Source: Qipengyuania sphaerica | GTDB lineage: Bacteria; Pseudomonadota; Alphaproteobacteria; Sphingomonadales; Sphingomonadaceae | Reading direction: 5' to 3' | Assembly: GCF_019711595.1 (NCBI RefSeq) | Contig: NZ_JAIGNR010000002.1 | Span: 310,001-374,000 of the forward strand | DNA length: 64,000 nucleotides | Shown here: piece after piece, positions 34,394 to 43,849 of the stretch | Layout of the letters: each line of letters opens with the position of its first letter | Numbering within the stretch: the stretch's first letter is position 1 | Notes under the pieces: generated by a model | Databases searched by the model: none | Told to the model about the DNA's origin: nothing | The model's input: the letters and a program-made list of their open reading frames with translations, nothing else | Program-made: the position numbers and the translations under genes

Positions 34394-35903
34394 TTCGAGC
34401 TCCCGTCTGAAGTCGATCGTGATCGTCGGCGGCGGTTCTGCGGGATGGATGACCGCAGCTGCCCTCTCGAGCCTGCTCAAGCCGAAGGATGTCCGGATCA
34501 CCCTGGTCGAATCCGAAGAGATCGGCACGGTCGGCGTCGGCGAAGCGACCATCCCGGACATCCGGAACTTCAACCGGATCCTCGGTATACCCGAAGACGA
34601 GTTCATGAAGGCCACGAACGCGACCTTCAAACTGGGCATCGAATTCAGGAACTGGGGCAAGAAGGGCGATACCTACTTCCACCCCTTTGGTGTTCACGGC
34701 GCCGATATGCAGGGCATCGATTTCCACCAGTTCTGGCTCCATGCGCGCCAGCATGGCGACCGGGCGCCGCTGCAGGATTACAGCATTTGCTCTGTGGCGG
34801 CGGCGGCCGGAAAGTTCAGCCATCCCACCGGCGATCCGCGCTCGGCCCTCTCGCAACTGCGCTACGCCTATCACTTCGACGCGACGCTATATGCCAAGTA
34901 CCTGCGGGCCTATGCCGAGAAGAACGGCGTCATCCGGATCGAAGGCAAGGTGCAGGATGTCCAGCTCCAGCCGGAATCGGGAGGCATACAATCGATACGG
35001 CTGGAATCCGGTCAGGAGATCGAAGGCGATTTCTTCTTCGATTGCACCGGCTTTCGCTCGCTCCTCATGGCGCAGAAGCTCGGGGTTGGCTTCAGGGACT
35101 GGAGCCATTGGCTCCCTTGCGATTCAGCGCAGGTGGCGCCTTGCGAACATGATGGTCCGCCGCTCCCCTATACCAGATCGACTGCCAAGATCGCGGGCTG
35201 GCAATGGTGCATCCCCACGCAGACCCGCCTCGGCAACGGGCACGTCTATTGCAGCAAGTTCATATCCGACGACGATGCGCGGCAATCGCTCATGGAAGAT
35301 CTTCCCGGCAAGGCCCTTGCCGAGCCGCGGAAGCTCGGCTTCACCACCGGGCATCTCGAGGAGTTCTGGACGAAGAACTGTATCGCGGTCGGCCTGTCTG
35401 CCGGCTTCCTCGAGCCGCTGGAGTCCACATCGATCTACCTCATCCAGATCGGCATCAGCAAGTTCATCTCGCTCTATCCGGACGCGTCGTTGTCTCCCAT
35501 CGTTCGCAAGGAATACAACCGGCAGATATCGCTGTCCTTCGAGCAGGTCAGGGACTTCCTCATCCTGCATTACTATCTGAACGAGAGGGTCGGCGATCCC
35601 TTCTGGGATTACTGCCGTAACATGAGCCTGCCTGACAGCCTGCAATACAAGCTGGACCTGCTGAAGGAGGCGGGGCGCTTTTTCAGGTATGAAGAAGACC
35701 TCTTCTCAAAAGACAGCTGGCTGGCGGTCGGCATCGGACAGAACCTCTACCCGGCCACTGTCGATCCGATCGTGGCTGCGCTACCGCCCGAACAGGTGCA
35801 GCACAGCCTCAATTCGATGCGTGCGTCGATCAGGTCGGCGACCGAAAAGATGCCGACCCACCAGCAATACATCCAGAAATACTGCCCCAGCGCAGCCGGT
35901 TGA
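34383..35903 (+). CDS. Flavin-dependent tryptophan-halogenase-family protein 3
   Basis: This 506-aa enzyme has GGGSAGWMTAAALS, TNATFKLGIEF with the catalytic Lys, GWQWCIPTQTRLGNGHVYCS (a Cys inside WxWxIP, otherwise intact) and AGFLEPLESTSIYLIQ with the Glu. It is closer to proteins 1 and 4 than to protein 2. It overlaps protein 2 by 11 bp and ends 29 bp before ATG 35933 of protein 4. All four share one strand and probably one transcript. The substrate is unknown. Confidence 0.88.
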   Translation: MPGSSSSRLKSIVIVGGGSAGWMTAAALSSLLKPKDVRITLVESEEIGTVGVGEATIPDIRNFNRILGIPEDEFMKATNATFKLGIEFRNWGKKGDTYFHPFGVHGADMQGIDFHQFWLHARQHGDRAPLQDYSICSVAAAAGKFSHPTGDPRSALSQLRYAYHFDATLYAKYLRAYAEKNGVIRIEGKVQDVQLQPESGGIQSIRLESGQEIEGDFFFDCTGFRSLLMAQKLGVGFRDWSHWLPCDSAQVAPCEHDGPPLPYTRSTAKIAGWQWCIPTQTRLGNGHVYCSKFISDDDARQSLMEDLPGKALAEPRKLGFTTGHLEEFWTKNCIAVGLSAGFLEPLESTSIYLIQIGISKFISLYPDASLSPIVRKEYNRQISLSFEQVRDFLILHYYLNERVGDPFWDYCRNMSLPDSLQYKLDLLKEAGRFFRYEEDLFSKDSWLAVGIGQNLYPATVDPIVAALPPEQVQHSLNSMRASIRSATEKMPTHQQYIQKYCPSAAG

Positions 35904-35932
35904 ACGATCCGGGAGCCCAGCGAGCCAGCGTA

Positions 35933-37441
35933 ATGCTTACAGATGCATCCATCAGAAAAATCGTCATTGTCGGTGGCGGCACCGCAGGCTGGATGGCCGC
36001 TTCCGCTTTCGGCAAGTTGCTGGTCCATCCCGACATCGAGATCTGCCTGATCGAATCGGAAGCCATCGGCACGGTGGGCGTGGGAGAGGCCACGATCCCG
36101 CACATCCGCTATTTCAACCAGCTGCTGGGCTTGCAGGAGGACGATTTCGTCCGCCGGACCAATGCGACCTTCAAGTTGGGCATCGAGTTCGTGGATTGGG
36201 GGAAACTGGGCGAAAGCTACATCCATCCCTTCGGAGCCTATGGCGTGGATATGGAGGGCCTTCGCTTCCATCAGTTCTGGTTGCGCCACAAGGCGCTCGG
36301 TCGGCACCACTCGCTCGACGACTATAATCTGCAGGTCATGGCGGCCAAGGCGGGCAAGTTCCAGCGGCCCGTACCCGAACCCAATTCCCCGCTCGGCCAG
36401 ATCGAATACGCCTTCCACTTCGATTCGAACCTCTACGCGAAATACTTGCGCGCATTCGCCGAAAATCGCGGCGTGGTGCGCAAGGAGGGCAAGGTCGTTT
36501 CGGTCGACCAGAACGCCGAAACCGGTTTCGTCGAGAGTGTGACGCTGGAATCGGGTGAGAAGATCGAGGGCGAGCTCTTTATCGACTGTTCCGGTTTCCG
36601 CGGTCTCCTGATCGAGCAGGCGCTGGAATCGGGCTATGAGGACTGGTCGAGATACCTGCCCTGCAACAGCGCCGTTACCGTACAGTGCGAGCGCGTGGCC
36701 GATCCGATCCCATACACGCGATCCACCGCCAGACCGGCAGGCTGGCAATGGCGCATCCCGCTCCAGTCGCGCACCGGCAATGGCTATGTGTATTCGCGCG
36801 ATCACATCAGCGACGACGAGGCTGCCGCCACGCTTCTACAGGGGCTTGACGGCGACGCTCTCGGCGAACCCAGAATTCTGCGTTTTATCGGCGGAATTCG
36901 CAAACAGTCCTGGAACAAGAACGTAATCGCCTTGGGCCTCGCTGCCGGCTTCATGGAACCTCTGGAATCGACATCGATCCACCTGATCCAGACCGCGATC
37001 GCGCGGATCATGACCTTGTTCCCCGATCGCCATTTCAACGCTGCGGATATCGATCATTACAACTCGCGCACTCTCCTGGAATTCGAGCAGGTGCGCGATT
37101 TTCTCATCCTGCATTACAAGGCCACCGAGCGCGACGACACGCCGTTCTGGCAGTACTGCAGGGACATGGACATTCCCGATACCTTGCGGGAACGGATCGC
37201 GCTTTATGAAGAAAACGGAAGGCTTTACCGACACGACAACGAGCTCTTCGGCGAACACAGCTGGCTTGCAGTCATGCACGGGCAGAACCTTGCCCCCGAA
37301 CGGTATCATCCCCTGACCGAGATGATGCCCGAGGCTGAACTGGACAAACGGATGGACGATATCCGGCGCGTGTGGAAAAACTGCCTGGACCGGATGCCGG
37401 GCCACCAGGAATTTATCGATCGGAATTGCAAGGCGCAGTGA
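35933..37441 (+). CDS. Flavin-dependent tryptophan-halogenase-family protein 4
   Basis: This 502-aa enzyme shows GGGTAGWMAA, VGVGEATIPHIRYFN, TNATFKLGIEF with the catalytic Lys, GWQWRIPLQSRTGNGYVYSR and FMEPLESTSIHLIQ with the Glu, so all halogenase signatures are complete. I use ATG 35933; a TTG at 35900 that overlaps the previous stop would add 11 unconserved residues. It lies 58 bp before the LacI gene. Confidence 0.88.
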   Translation: MLTDASIRKIVIVGGGTAGWMAASAFGKLLVHPDIEICLIESEAIGTVGVGEATIPHIRYFNQLLGLQEDDFVRRTNATFKLGIEFVDWGKLGESYIHPFGAYGVDMEGLRFHQFWLRHKALGRHHSLDDYNLQVMAAKAGKFQRPVPEPNSPLGQIEYAFHFDSNLYAKYLRAFAENRGVVRKEGKVVSVDQNAETGFVESVTLESGEKIEGELFIDCSGFRGLLIEQALESGYEDWSRYLPCNSAVTVQCERVADPIPYTRSTARPAGWQWRIPLQSRTGNGYVYSRDHISDDEAAATLLQGLDGDALGEPRILRFIGGIRKQSWNKNVIALGLAAGFMEPLESTSIHLIQTAIARIMTLFPDRHFNAADIDHYNSRTLLEFEQVRDFLILHYKATERDDTPFWQYCRDMDIPDTLRERIALYEENGRLYRHDNELFGEHSWLAVMHGQNLAPERYHPLTEMMPEAELDKRMDDIRRVWKNCLDRMPGHQEFIDRNCKAQ

Positions 37442-37499
37442 TAAGCGCTTCTTTGAGACAGGGCGCGCCGGTGTGTATTGGACGAATGAGGGGAAAGAC

Positions 37500-38561
37500 A
37501 TGGGTCGGCGACGCCAGTCGGTGACGATCAAGCATGTGGCGGCCGATGCGGGGGTATCCCTGCAAACGGTCAGCCGTGTCATCAATAACGAGCCCAACGT
37601 GCGCCCCGCGATGAAGGAACGCGTGCAGGCGAGTATCGACAAGCTCGGCTATGTGCCCAGCATCGCTGCACAGCGCATGAGCGGTTCGCGCTCCTACCTC
37701 ATCCTCGCCATCAACGATCGCGACATGACCATTGCCGACTGGCGGGCGCGTGAAGGGCGCGACTGGGTCGACCAGATGCTGCTCGGCGGCATGCTGACCT
37801 GCGCCAAACATGGCTACCGGATGCTGATCGAACTGGTCGACACGCATAGCGATCATGTCGAACGCGAACTGGGCGCGGCGATCGCCGCCCTCCAGCCCGA
37901 CGGTGTGATCCTGACGCCGCCGCATTCGGAAAATCCGCAAATCACCGGCCTGCTGGCCAAGCGCCAGATACCCTTTGCCCGTATCGGGACCACCGAAAAG
38001 GGCCCAGGCATAGCCTTGACGATGGGCGACAAGTTCAATGCCCAGCTGGCCACCGACCATCTCATCGAGCTGGGTCACGAGCGGATCGGCTTCATCGCTG
38101 GCCCCGAAGAGTTCAGCCTCTCCGACCGGCGCATGAACGGCTGGATCGAGGCGATGGACAACGCCGGTTTCGCCCATGATGGCCTCGCCCAACGCGGCGA
38201 TTTCGGGTTCGAAACGGGGATGGAAGCGGCGCGCAAGCTGCTCGACCTGCCCGATCGTCCCACGGCGATTATCGCCAGCAGCGACCAGATGGCACTCGCT
38301 ACACTCGAGCTTGCCCGCAAGCGGGGGCTCGACGTGCCGCGGGACCTGTCGCTGGTCAGTTTCGACAATTCTCCCATCGCGCGCTTCACCCAGCCGCCGC
38401 TCACTGCTGTCGACCAGCCGATCTCGGACACGATTTCACGCGCCGTGGAATTGCTGATCCGCTCGCGCGACGAGGCTCCTCCTGCCGATGTGATATCGGT
38501 CCACGGCGAGCTGGTGGTGCGCGGCTCGACTGCACGGGCAAGGGCGCGTGGCGCTGACTGA
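37500..38561 (+). CDS. LacI-family transcriptional regulator
   Basis: This 353-aa protein has the LacI helix-turn-helix (VTIKHVAADAGVSLQTVSRVINN, about residues 8-30), the hinge-helix region (YVPSIAAQRMSG) and a periplasmic-binding-protein-like sensor domain to the C-terminus (SLVSFDNSPIARFTQPPLTAV). It binds palindromic operators until released by a sugar or sugar phosphate. The AACGTT-core palindromes in front of the TBDR and GH3 genes are its likely targets. ATG 37500 follows GAGGGGAAAGAC. It overlaps the MFS gene by 14 bp. Confidence 0.92.
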   Translation: MGRRRQSVTIKHVAADAGVSLQTVSRVINNEPNVRPAMKERVQASIDKLGYVPSIAAQRMSGSRSYLILAINDRDMTIADWRAREGRDWVDQMLLGGMLTCAKHGYRMLIELVDTHSDHVERELGAAIAALQPDGVILTPPHSENPQITGLLAKRQIPFARIGTTEKGPGIALTMGDKFNAQLATDHLIELGHERIGFIAGPEEFSLSDRRMNGWIEAMDNAGFAHDGLAQRGDFGFETGMEAARKLLDLPDRPTAIIASSDQMALATLELARKRGLDVPRDLSLVSFDNSPIARFTQPPLTAVDQPISDTISRAVELLIRSRDEAPPADVISVHGELVVRGSTARARARGAD

Positions 38562-39747
38562 AGCGGGACAGGCACAGCGCCAGTCGCTGCGATTCCTGTG
38601 GCTCTACGCGCTTGCCGTGGCCGGAGGCGCGGTTTCCTACGTCCCCTTTCTCACCTTGCTGCTCCCGGTTCGCGTGACCGCTCTCGCTGGCCAGGAAGCC
38701 ATCACCCTGCTCGCCTATATCGCCTTTGCAGGGGCCATTGCTGCCAGCGCGGGGAATATCCTTTTCGGCTGGGCGAGCGACCTCACCGGCACCCGCAAGC
38801 CGTGGATCTACAGCGGTCTCGCCATCTCCTGCCTGTTGCTGGTCTCGGTCCGGTCGGTAGAGCAGCCGCTGGAGTTGATCCTGTTGCTGGTCGCATGGCA
38901 GCTGGGTCTCAACATGATGCTCGGGCCGCTCGCCGCCTGGGCGGGGGATGTCATCCCCGATGAGCAGAAAGGGCTGCTGGGAGGATTGCTGGCATTCGCG
39001 CCTGCGCTCGGAGCGGCCTCGGGAGCGCTGGTGACCCTGCCCGGCCTTGCCAGTGCCGATGAAAGACTGGTGATGGTCGCCGGCCTCGTTGCGGCAATGG
39101 TGCTTCCTGTCCTGCTCTTCGGCAAGCCGCATGCCATGCCGCACCTGATGAGACCGGTAGAAAAAGCGGACGATCCGACCATTTCGTCCAGCCGCGGCGC
39201 AGTGGCGCGCATGTGGCTCGCCCGCCTGCTCGTGCAGATCGCCGAAGCGGCCCTGTTCGCCTATCTCCTCATCTGGTTCGTCTCGATCGACGAAAGTTTC
39301 ACCGACAGCGATACCGCCCGTATCTTCGCGGCCGTGCTCGCCCTGTCGGTGCCCCTCGCACTTGCGGCCGGACGCTGGTCGGATCGGAGCGACCAGCCCA
39401 TCCTGCCGCTGGCATGGGGGGCAGGCATCGGGGCATGCGGTCTCGTTATTATGGCGCTGGCAGACACGATAACCGGGGCGGTGGCGGGATATGTGGTTTT
39501 CGGCCTGTCGACGAGCGTGTTCCTCGCGCTCCATTCCAGCCAGACCCTGCGGGTCCTGCCCAAGCCACAGACACGCGGGCGGGATCTGGGACTCTTCAAT
39601 CTTACCAACACCGTGCCGAGCCTGGTAATGCCCTGGCTCGCGCTCGCGCTGGTGCCGGTTTTCGGCTTCGATGCGCTTTTCCTTGTGCTTGCCGTTCTGG
39701 CTGCAGTGGCAACCATCTTGCTGGTCTCCATGCAGCGCACCAACTGA
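38548..39747 (+). CDS. MFS transporter, sugar-locus type
   Basis: This 399-aa protein has about twelve hydrophobic helices and the MFS loop after helix 2 (LFGWASDLTGTRKPWIYSG). Such GPH/LacY-like or SUT-like carriers in TBDR loci move oligosaccharides across the inner membrane. GTG 38548 overlaps the end of lacI, so translation is coupled. Its substrate is probably the saccharide delivered by the TBDR; this is inferred. Confidence 0.85.
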   Translation: MALTEAGQAQRQSLRFLWLYALAVAGGAVSYVPFLTLLLPVRVTALAGQEAITLLAYIAFAGAIAASAGNILFGWASDLTGTRKPWIYSGLAISCLLLVSVRSVEQPLELILLLVAWQLGLNMMLGPLAAWAGDVIPDEQKGLLGGLLAFAPALGAASGALVTLPGLASADERLVMVAGLVAAMVLPVLLFGKPHAMPHLMRPVEKADDPTISSSRGAVARMWLARLLVQIAEAALFAYLLIWFVSIDESFTDSDTARIFAAVLALSVPLALAAGRWSDRSDQPILPLAWGAGIGACGLVIMALADTITGAVAGYVVFGLSTSVFLALHSSQTLRVLPKPQTRGRDLGLFNLTNTVPSLVMPWLALALVPVFGFDALFLVLAVLAAVATILLVSMQRTN

Positions 39748-39783
39748 AGCTTGATTTTGCACCTCGCCCATGGCAGTCCTGCA

Positions 39784-39803
39784 GATTGAGAACGTTCTCA
39801 ATC
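39784..39803 (+). promoter_or_regulatory. Perfect 20-bp LacI-type operator before the GH3 gene
   Basis: GATTGAGAACGTTCTCAATC is a perfect palindrome 19 bp upstream of the GH3 start. Its core and flanks recur in imperfect form upstream of the locus TBDR. This supports LacI-family control of the GH3 and TBDR genes together. Confidence 0.8.
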
Positions 39804-39821
39804 AATAGAGGACGCAGAGGG

Positions 39822-42230
39822 ATGATGGATATGAAAGCTTTTTGGATGGCAACGGCTGCTGCGGTGGCCCTGGCGGGTTGCAGCACGGTCCCGGCAGAAG
39901 TCGAAACGACCCCGGTCGCACAGGCCCAATCGCCCGAGGATATCCGCGTGGCGGATCTCCTTTCGCGCATGAGCCTCGAACGCAAGGTCGCCCAGCTCAT
40001 CCAGCCGCAGATCAACAGCTTCACTCCCGACGACATGCGCCGCTATCGCTTCGGCAGCTATCTCAATGGCGGCAACGGCGGCCCCTACGGCGACGAATTC
40101 GCACCTGCCAGCGAATGGCTCCGCTACGCCGACGAAATGTATCTCGCCTCGATCGAGCCGATGGAAGGCGATGAGCCGGTCATTCCGACCATGTGGGGTA
40201 CCGACGCGGTCCACGGCCACACCAATGTCGTGAAGGCGACGATCTTCCCGCACAATATCGGTCTCGGCGCTACTCGCGATGCGGACCTGATCCGCCGGAT
40301 CGGCCACGCGACGGCTGTCGAAATCGAAGTGACCGGCATCGACTGGAACTTCTCTCCCACGGTGGCCGTGGCGCAGGACGATCGCTGGGGCCGCACCTAT
40401 GAAAGCTATTCCGAAGACCCGGCCATCGTCGCCCCGCTGGGCGCCGCGCTGGTCGAGGGGCTTCAGGGCGCGAAGGGCGATCCGGACCGCCTCGGCAAGG
40501 GCCATGTCATCGCCACCGCCAAGCATTTCTTCGGCGACGGCGGGACGACGCAGGGTGTCGACCAGGGCGACGTCGATGGCGACATCGAAGAACTGAAAAA
40601 GATCCACGCCGCGCCCTACCCCGCCACCATCGCTGCGGGCGTCGAGACGATCATGGCGAGCTTCAATTCGATCAATGGCGTCAAGATGCACGGTAACGAA
40701 TCGCTGCTGACCGACGTTCTGCGCGGCGAACTGGGCTTCGACGGCCTCGTCGTCGGCGACTGGAACGGCCACGGCCAGGTCAAGGGTTGCACCAACACCG
40801 ATTGCCCGCAATCGCTTCTGGCCGGTCTGGACATCTACATGGTGCCCGACGACTGGAAGGGCCTGCTCGAAACCACGGTGGCGCAGGTCGAAGACGGCAC
40901 CATCCCGATGGAAGTCCTTGACCAGGCGGTCGAGCGCATCCTGCGCGTCAAATACCGCGCCGGCCTGCTCGACACCTTCGTCCAGCCCTCCGGTCGCCCG
41001 AATGCCGGACAGTACGAGCTTCTCGGCTCGGCAGAGCATCGCGCGATTGCCCGCGAGGCGGTCGCGAAATCGCAGGTGCTGCTCAAGAACAATGGCGTGC
41101 TTCCGCTAAAGCCCGGGGCGAATGTCCTCGTCGCGGGCAACGCAGCAGACAGCATCGCACAAGCTGCGGGCGGCTGGACGCTGACCTGGCAGGGCGGCGG
41201 CGACCTGACCAATGACTATTTCCCCGGCGCGACTTCGATCTGGAAGGGCCTTGAGGATGCGGTCGCGGAAAGCGGCGGGAAGGCCACCCTTTCTGCCGAC
41301 GGCAGCTATTCGGCCAAGCCCGATGTCGCCGTGGTGGTGTTCGGCGAGCAGCCCTATGCCGAATTCGCCGGTGACCGGAAGCACCTCGGCTTCGCCGACG
41401 AAGAGGGGCTGGACCTGCTCAGGAAATTCAAGGCCGACGGCGTGCCGACCGTTGCCGTGTTCCTCTCGGGCCGCCCGATGTGGGTCAACCGCGAGATGAA
41501 CGCTGCCGATGCCTTCGTGGCAAGCTGGCTGCCGGGCGGCGAAGGTGCAGGCATTGCCGATGTACTGACCGGCGCGATGCCCGCGACCGGCAAGCTCGGC
41601 TTCAGCTGGCCCGCGACCTGCGATTTCGGTCCTCTCAACAGCCCTGACGGCGCGCTTTTCCCGGTCGGCTATGGCCGCTCGCTCACCGACACCTCGGCAA
41701 CCCCGCAACTCGACGAGACCTGTGCACCGCTGATGGAAGGACCCTCGCGCGCGCTGTTCGAATCCGGACGTCTCTCCGATGGCACGGTCGTCTTCGCGGC
41801 CAAACCGAATGTCGAGGGCGACGGCGAATACCTCGTCCAGTTCCGCGGCGACCTGACCGATTCCGGCGTGTTCGTGAAGGGCTACGATCGCAATGCGCAG
41901 GAAGACGCGCGCGAGATCCGCATGAACAGCGGAGCGATGTTCGGCCTCTCGCAGGATCCCGACACCGGCGGCGCCTACCGGATCGTGTATGAAGTCGTCA
42001 CCCGTCCCACCGCGCCGATCATGCTGCGCGTGGGCGAGGACGCGCTGGTCGACCTGACCGAACATTTCGCAGTCGCCCAGGGCAAGGGCTGGCGCGAAAT
42101 GCTGGTCACCGAAGCCTGCGCACCGGGTCTTGGCGACCGCATCCGCTTCGAGACGCAGGGTAATATCACCTTCCGCATCGCCAGCGTCGTGCGCGAGGAT
42201 GTGGCAGAAGGCACGGCCTGCTCGTTCTGA
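39822..42230 (+). CDS. Glycoside hydrolase family 3 exo-beta-glucosidase, lipoprotein
   Basis: This 802-aa protein has a lipobox signal (VALAGC) and the GH3 N-terminal TIM barrel with the catalytic nucleophile Asp313 in FDGLVVGDWNG. The GH3 C-terminal sandwich and an additional C-terminal carbohydrate-binding-like region of the Exo P type follow (about 650-802). The family removes terminal glucose from beta-glucans or cello-oligosaccharides. It is likely anchored in a membrane facing the periplasm. ATG 39822, 39825 and 39831 are all possible; the last two give 1 and 3 residues fewer. An operator lies directly upstream. Confidence 0.92.
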   Translation: MMDMKAFWMATAAAVALAGCSTVPAEVETTPVAQAQSPEDIRVADLLSRMSLERKVAQLIQPQINSFTPDDMRRYRFGSYLNGGNGGPYGDEFAPASEWLRYADEMYLASIEPMEGDEPVIPTMWGTDAVHGHTNVVKATIFPHNIGLGATRDADLIRRIGHATAVEIEVTGIDWNFSPTVAVAQDDRWGRTYESYSEDPAIVAPLGAALVEGLQGAKGDPDRLGKGHVIATAKHFFGDGGTTQGVDQGDVDGDIEELKKIHAAPYPATIAAGVETIMASFNSINGVKMHGNESLLTDVLRGELGFDGLVVGDWNGHGQVKGCTNTDCPQSLLAGLDIYMVPDDWKGLLETTVAQVEDGTIPMEVLDQAVERILRVKYRAGLLDTFVQPSGRPNAGQYELLGSAEHRAIAREAVAKSQVLLKNNGVLPLKPGANVLVAGNAADSIAQAAGGWTLTWQGGGDLTNDYFPGATSIWKGLEDAVAESGGKATLSADGSYSAKPDVAVVVFGEQPYAEFAGDRKHLGFADEEGLDLLRKFKADGVPTVAVFLSGRPMWVNREMNAADAFVASWLPGGEGAGIADVLTGAMPATGKLGFSWPATCDFGPLNSPDGALFPVGYGRSLTDTSATPQLDETCAPLMEGPSRALFESGRLSDGTVVFAAKPNVEGDGEYLVQFRGDLTDSGVFVKGYDRNAQEDAREIRMNSGAMFGLSQDPDTGGAYRIVYEVVTRPTAPIMLRVGEDALVDLTEHFAVAQGKGWREMLVTEACAPGLGDRIRFETQGNITFRIASVVREDVAEGTACSF

Positions 42231-42245
42231 GCGACAATCGTATTT

Positions 42246-42280
42246 CCCTTGTCTGCCGGTGAAATACTGGCAGACAAGGG
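42246..42280 (+). other. Hairpin between GH3 and the sugar transporter
   Basis: CCCTTGTCTGCC (42246-42257) is exactly complementary to GGCAGACAAGGG (42269-42280), a 12-bp stem with an 11-nt loop. It lacks a T-run, so it is more likely an RNA-stability or processing element between the two genes than a terminator. Confidence 0.6.
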
Positions 42281-42333
42281 CCAGCAATAAGAACCCGGGC
42301 TAGAACAATGCCGGGACTTGGGAGAAACTGACA

Positions 42334-43755
42334 ATGGCACTCGCACCTGAGGTATCCTCGAGTACGGATTCGCGTCCGATCGAGATTGAGGACGGCGGCA
42401 TCAACGCGCCGGGCCTCAATTACTTCGTCTTCGGCCTGTTCTTCATCTTCGGCGGCATCACCTCGCTGAACGACGTGATCATTCCGAAGCTGAAAGAGCT
42501 TTTCACGCTCAACTACACCGAGGCGATGCTGGTGCAGTTCTGCTTCTTCTTCGCCTATCTCGTCATCGGCATCCCCGGTGCGAAGCTGGTCAAGAAGCTG
42601 GGATACATGCGCGGAGCGGTTGCCGGCCTCTTGACCATGATGGTCGGCTGCCTGCTGTTCATCCCCGCCAGCCAGAACGCGACCTACTGGGTTTTCCTCT
42701 TCGCACTGTTCATCCTCGCCAGCGGCGTGGTGATCGTGCAGGTGGTGGCCAATCCGCTGATCTCGCTGCTTGGGCCCCAGAAAACCGCCCATAGCCGCCT
42801 GACTTTCGCACAGGCCTTCAACTCGCTGGGTACCACGGTTTTCCCGATCGTCGGCGCCGCGGTCATCCTCGGCAGTCTCGCGAACGTCACTGCAGACCAG
42901 CTTTCGGGTGCGGAACTCGTTGCCTATCGCCAGGCCGAAAGCGAAGCGATCTGGCAGGGATATCTCGGGGTCGCTGCACTCATCGCAATCGTCGCGCTGG
43001 CCGTTTGGCTCTTCCGCAAGCGCCTGCCGCATGATCCCAAGATGATGGGCGAGAACGAGTTCGTATCGAACGGACGCTATCTCGTCGGCCTCGCGATCAT
43101 CGTCGTCGGCGCGCTGCTCGCCATCAATGTCAATGCCTGGCTCGGCGTGCTGCTGATCATCGCAGCGCCCTTCACCTGGCTCTACGACAACGACCTGCTG
43201 CGCCGCAGCCGCTTCAGCTTCGGCGCGCTGTGCATCTTCCTGTATGTCGGTGCCGAAGTTTCGATCGGCTCGATCATCATCAACTACCTCGCGCAAGACC
43301 GCGTTCTCGGCGAGCCTGAAAGCGTCATCGGCTGGATGATCGGGCTCTACTGGGGCGGCGCCATGGTGGGCCGTTTTATCGGCTCCTATTTCCTGCGTAT
43401 CTTCTCGCCGGGCAAGATCCTCGCCTTCAACGCGACCGGTTCGATCGTGCTGATCCTCATCAGCATCCTGACCGTGGGCGAGGTTTCGGCTTACAGCCTG
43501 CTCGCCGTCGGCCTGATGAACTCGATCATGTTCCCGACGATCTTCTCGCTCGCCTGCGAGAAGCTCGGACCGCGTGCGGCAGACGGCTCGGGTATCATCA
43601 ACGTTGCCATCTTCGGCGGCGCCGTGGTTCCGCTGCTTTACGGCGTGATCGCCGATGCGAGCGGCAGCCTCGGCTTCGCAATGATCCTGCCGATTGCCTG
43701 CTATGCGATCATCGCGCTGTTCGGCATCTTCGCAAGGCGTCCTGCCGTGGCGTAA
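42334..43755 (+). CDS. MFS sugar transporter, FucP/GluP type
   Basis: This 473-aa carrier has twelve helices and the FucP-family features: NYFVFGLFFIFGGITSLNDVIIPKLKELF at the start, RLTFAQAFNSLGTTVFPIVGA near helix 5, and TIFSLACEKLGPRAADGSGIINVAIFGGAVVPLL in the C-terminal half. Members symport fucose, glucose or galactose with protons. In this locus it probably takes up the glucose released by GH3. The start has GGGAGAAACTGAC upstream. Confidence 0.9.
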   Translation: MALAPEVSSSTDSRPIEIEDGGINAPGLNYFVFGLFFIFGGITSLNDVIIPKLKELFTLNYTEAMLVQFCFFFAYLVIGIPGAKLVKKLGYMRGAVAGLLTMMVGCLLFIPASQNATYWVFLFALFILASGVVIVQVVANPLISLLGPQKTAHSRLTFAQAFNSLGTTVFPIVGAAVILGSLANVTADQLSGAELVAYRQAESEAIWQGYLGVAALIAIVALAVWLFRKRLPHDPKMMGENEFVSNGRYLVGLAIIVVGALLAINVNAWLGVLLIIAAPFTWLYDNDLLRRSRFSFGALCIFLYVGAEVSIGSIIINYLAQDRVLGEPESVIGWMIGLYWGGAMVGRFIGSYFLRIFSPGKILAFNATGSIVLILISILTVGEVSAYSLLAVGLMNSIMFPTIFSLACEKLGPRAADGSGIINVAIFGGAVVPLLYGVIADASGSLGFAMILPIACYAIIALFGIFARRPAVA

Positions 43756-43849
43756 GAATTCGCATTCATAGCGCTCTTCGGGGGTTCGCAAGGAGGCTTC
43801 GGTCTGCCATGCGGCCCCCGATTTCTTTTACGCCTGCAGGGACGCAGAA

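Noticed and set aside
39213..39821. 203-codon extension of the GH3 frame upstream
   Set aside because: It reads through the MFS gene in another frame and would delete the lipoprotein signal; the operator and ribosome site fit the later ATG.
43756..43849. Terminator with GGGGG/CCCCC between the FucP-type transporter and cysQ
   Set aside because: The arms are only five bases and about 30 nt apart, which is too weak to call.
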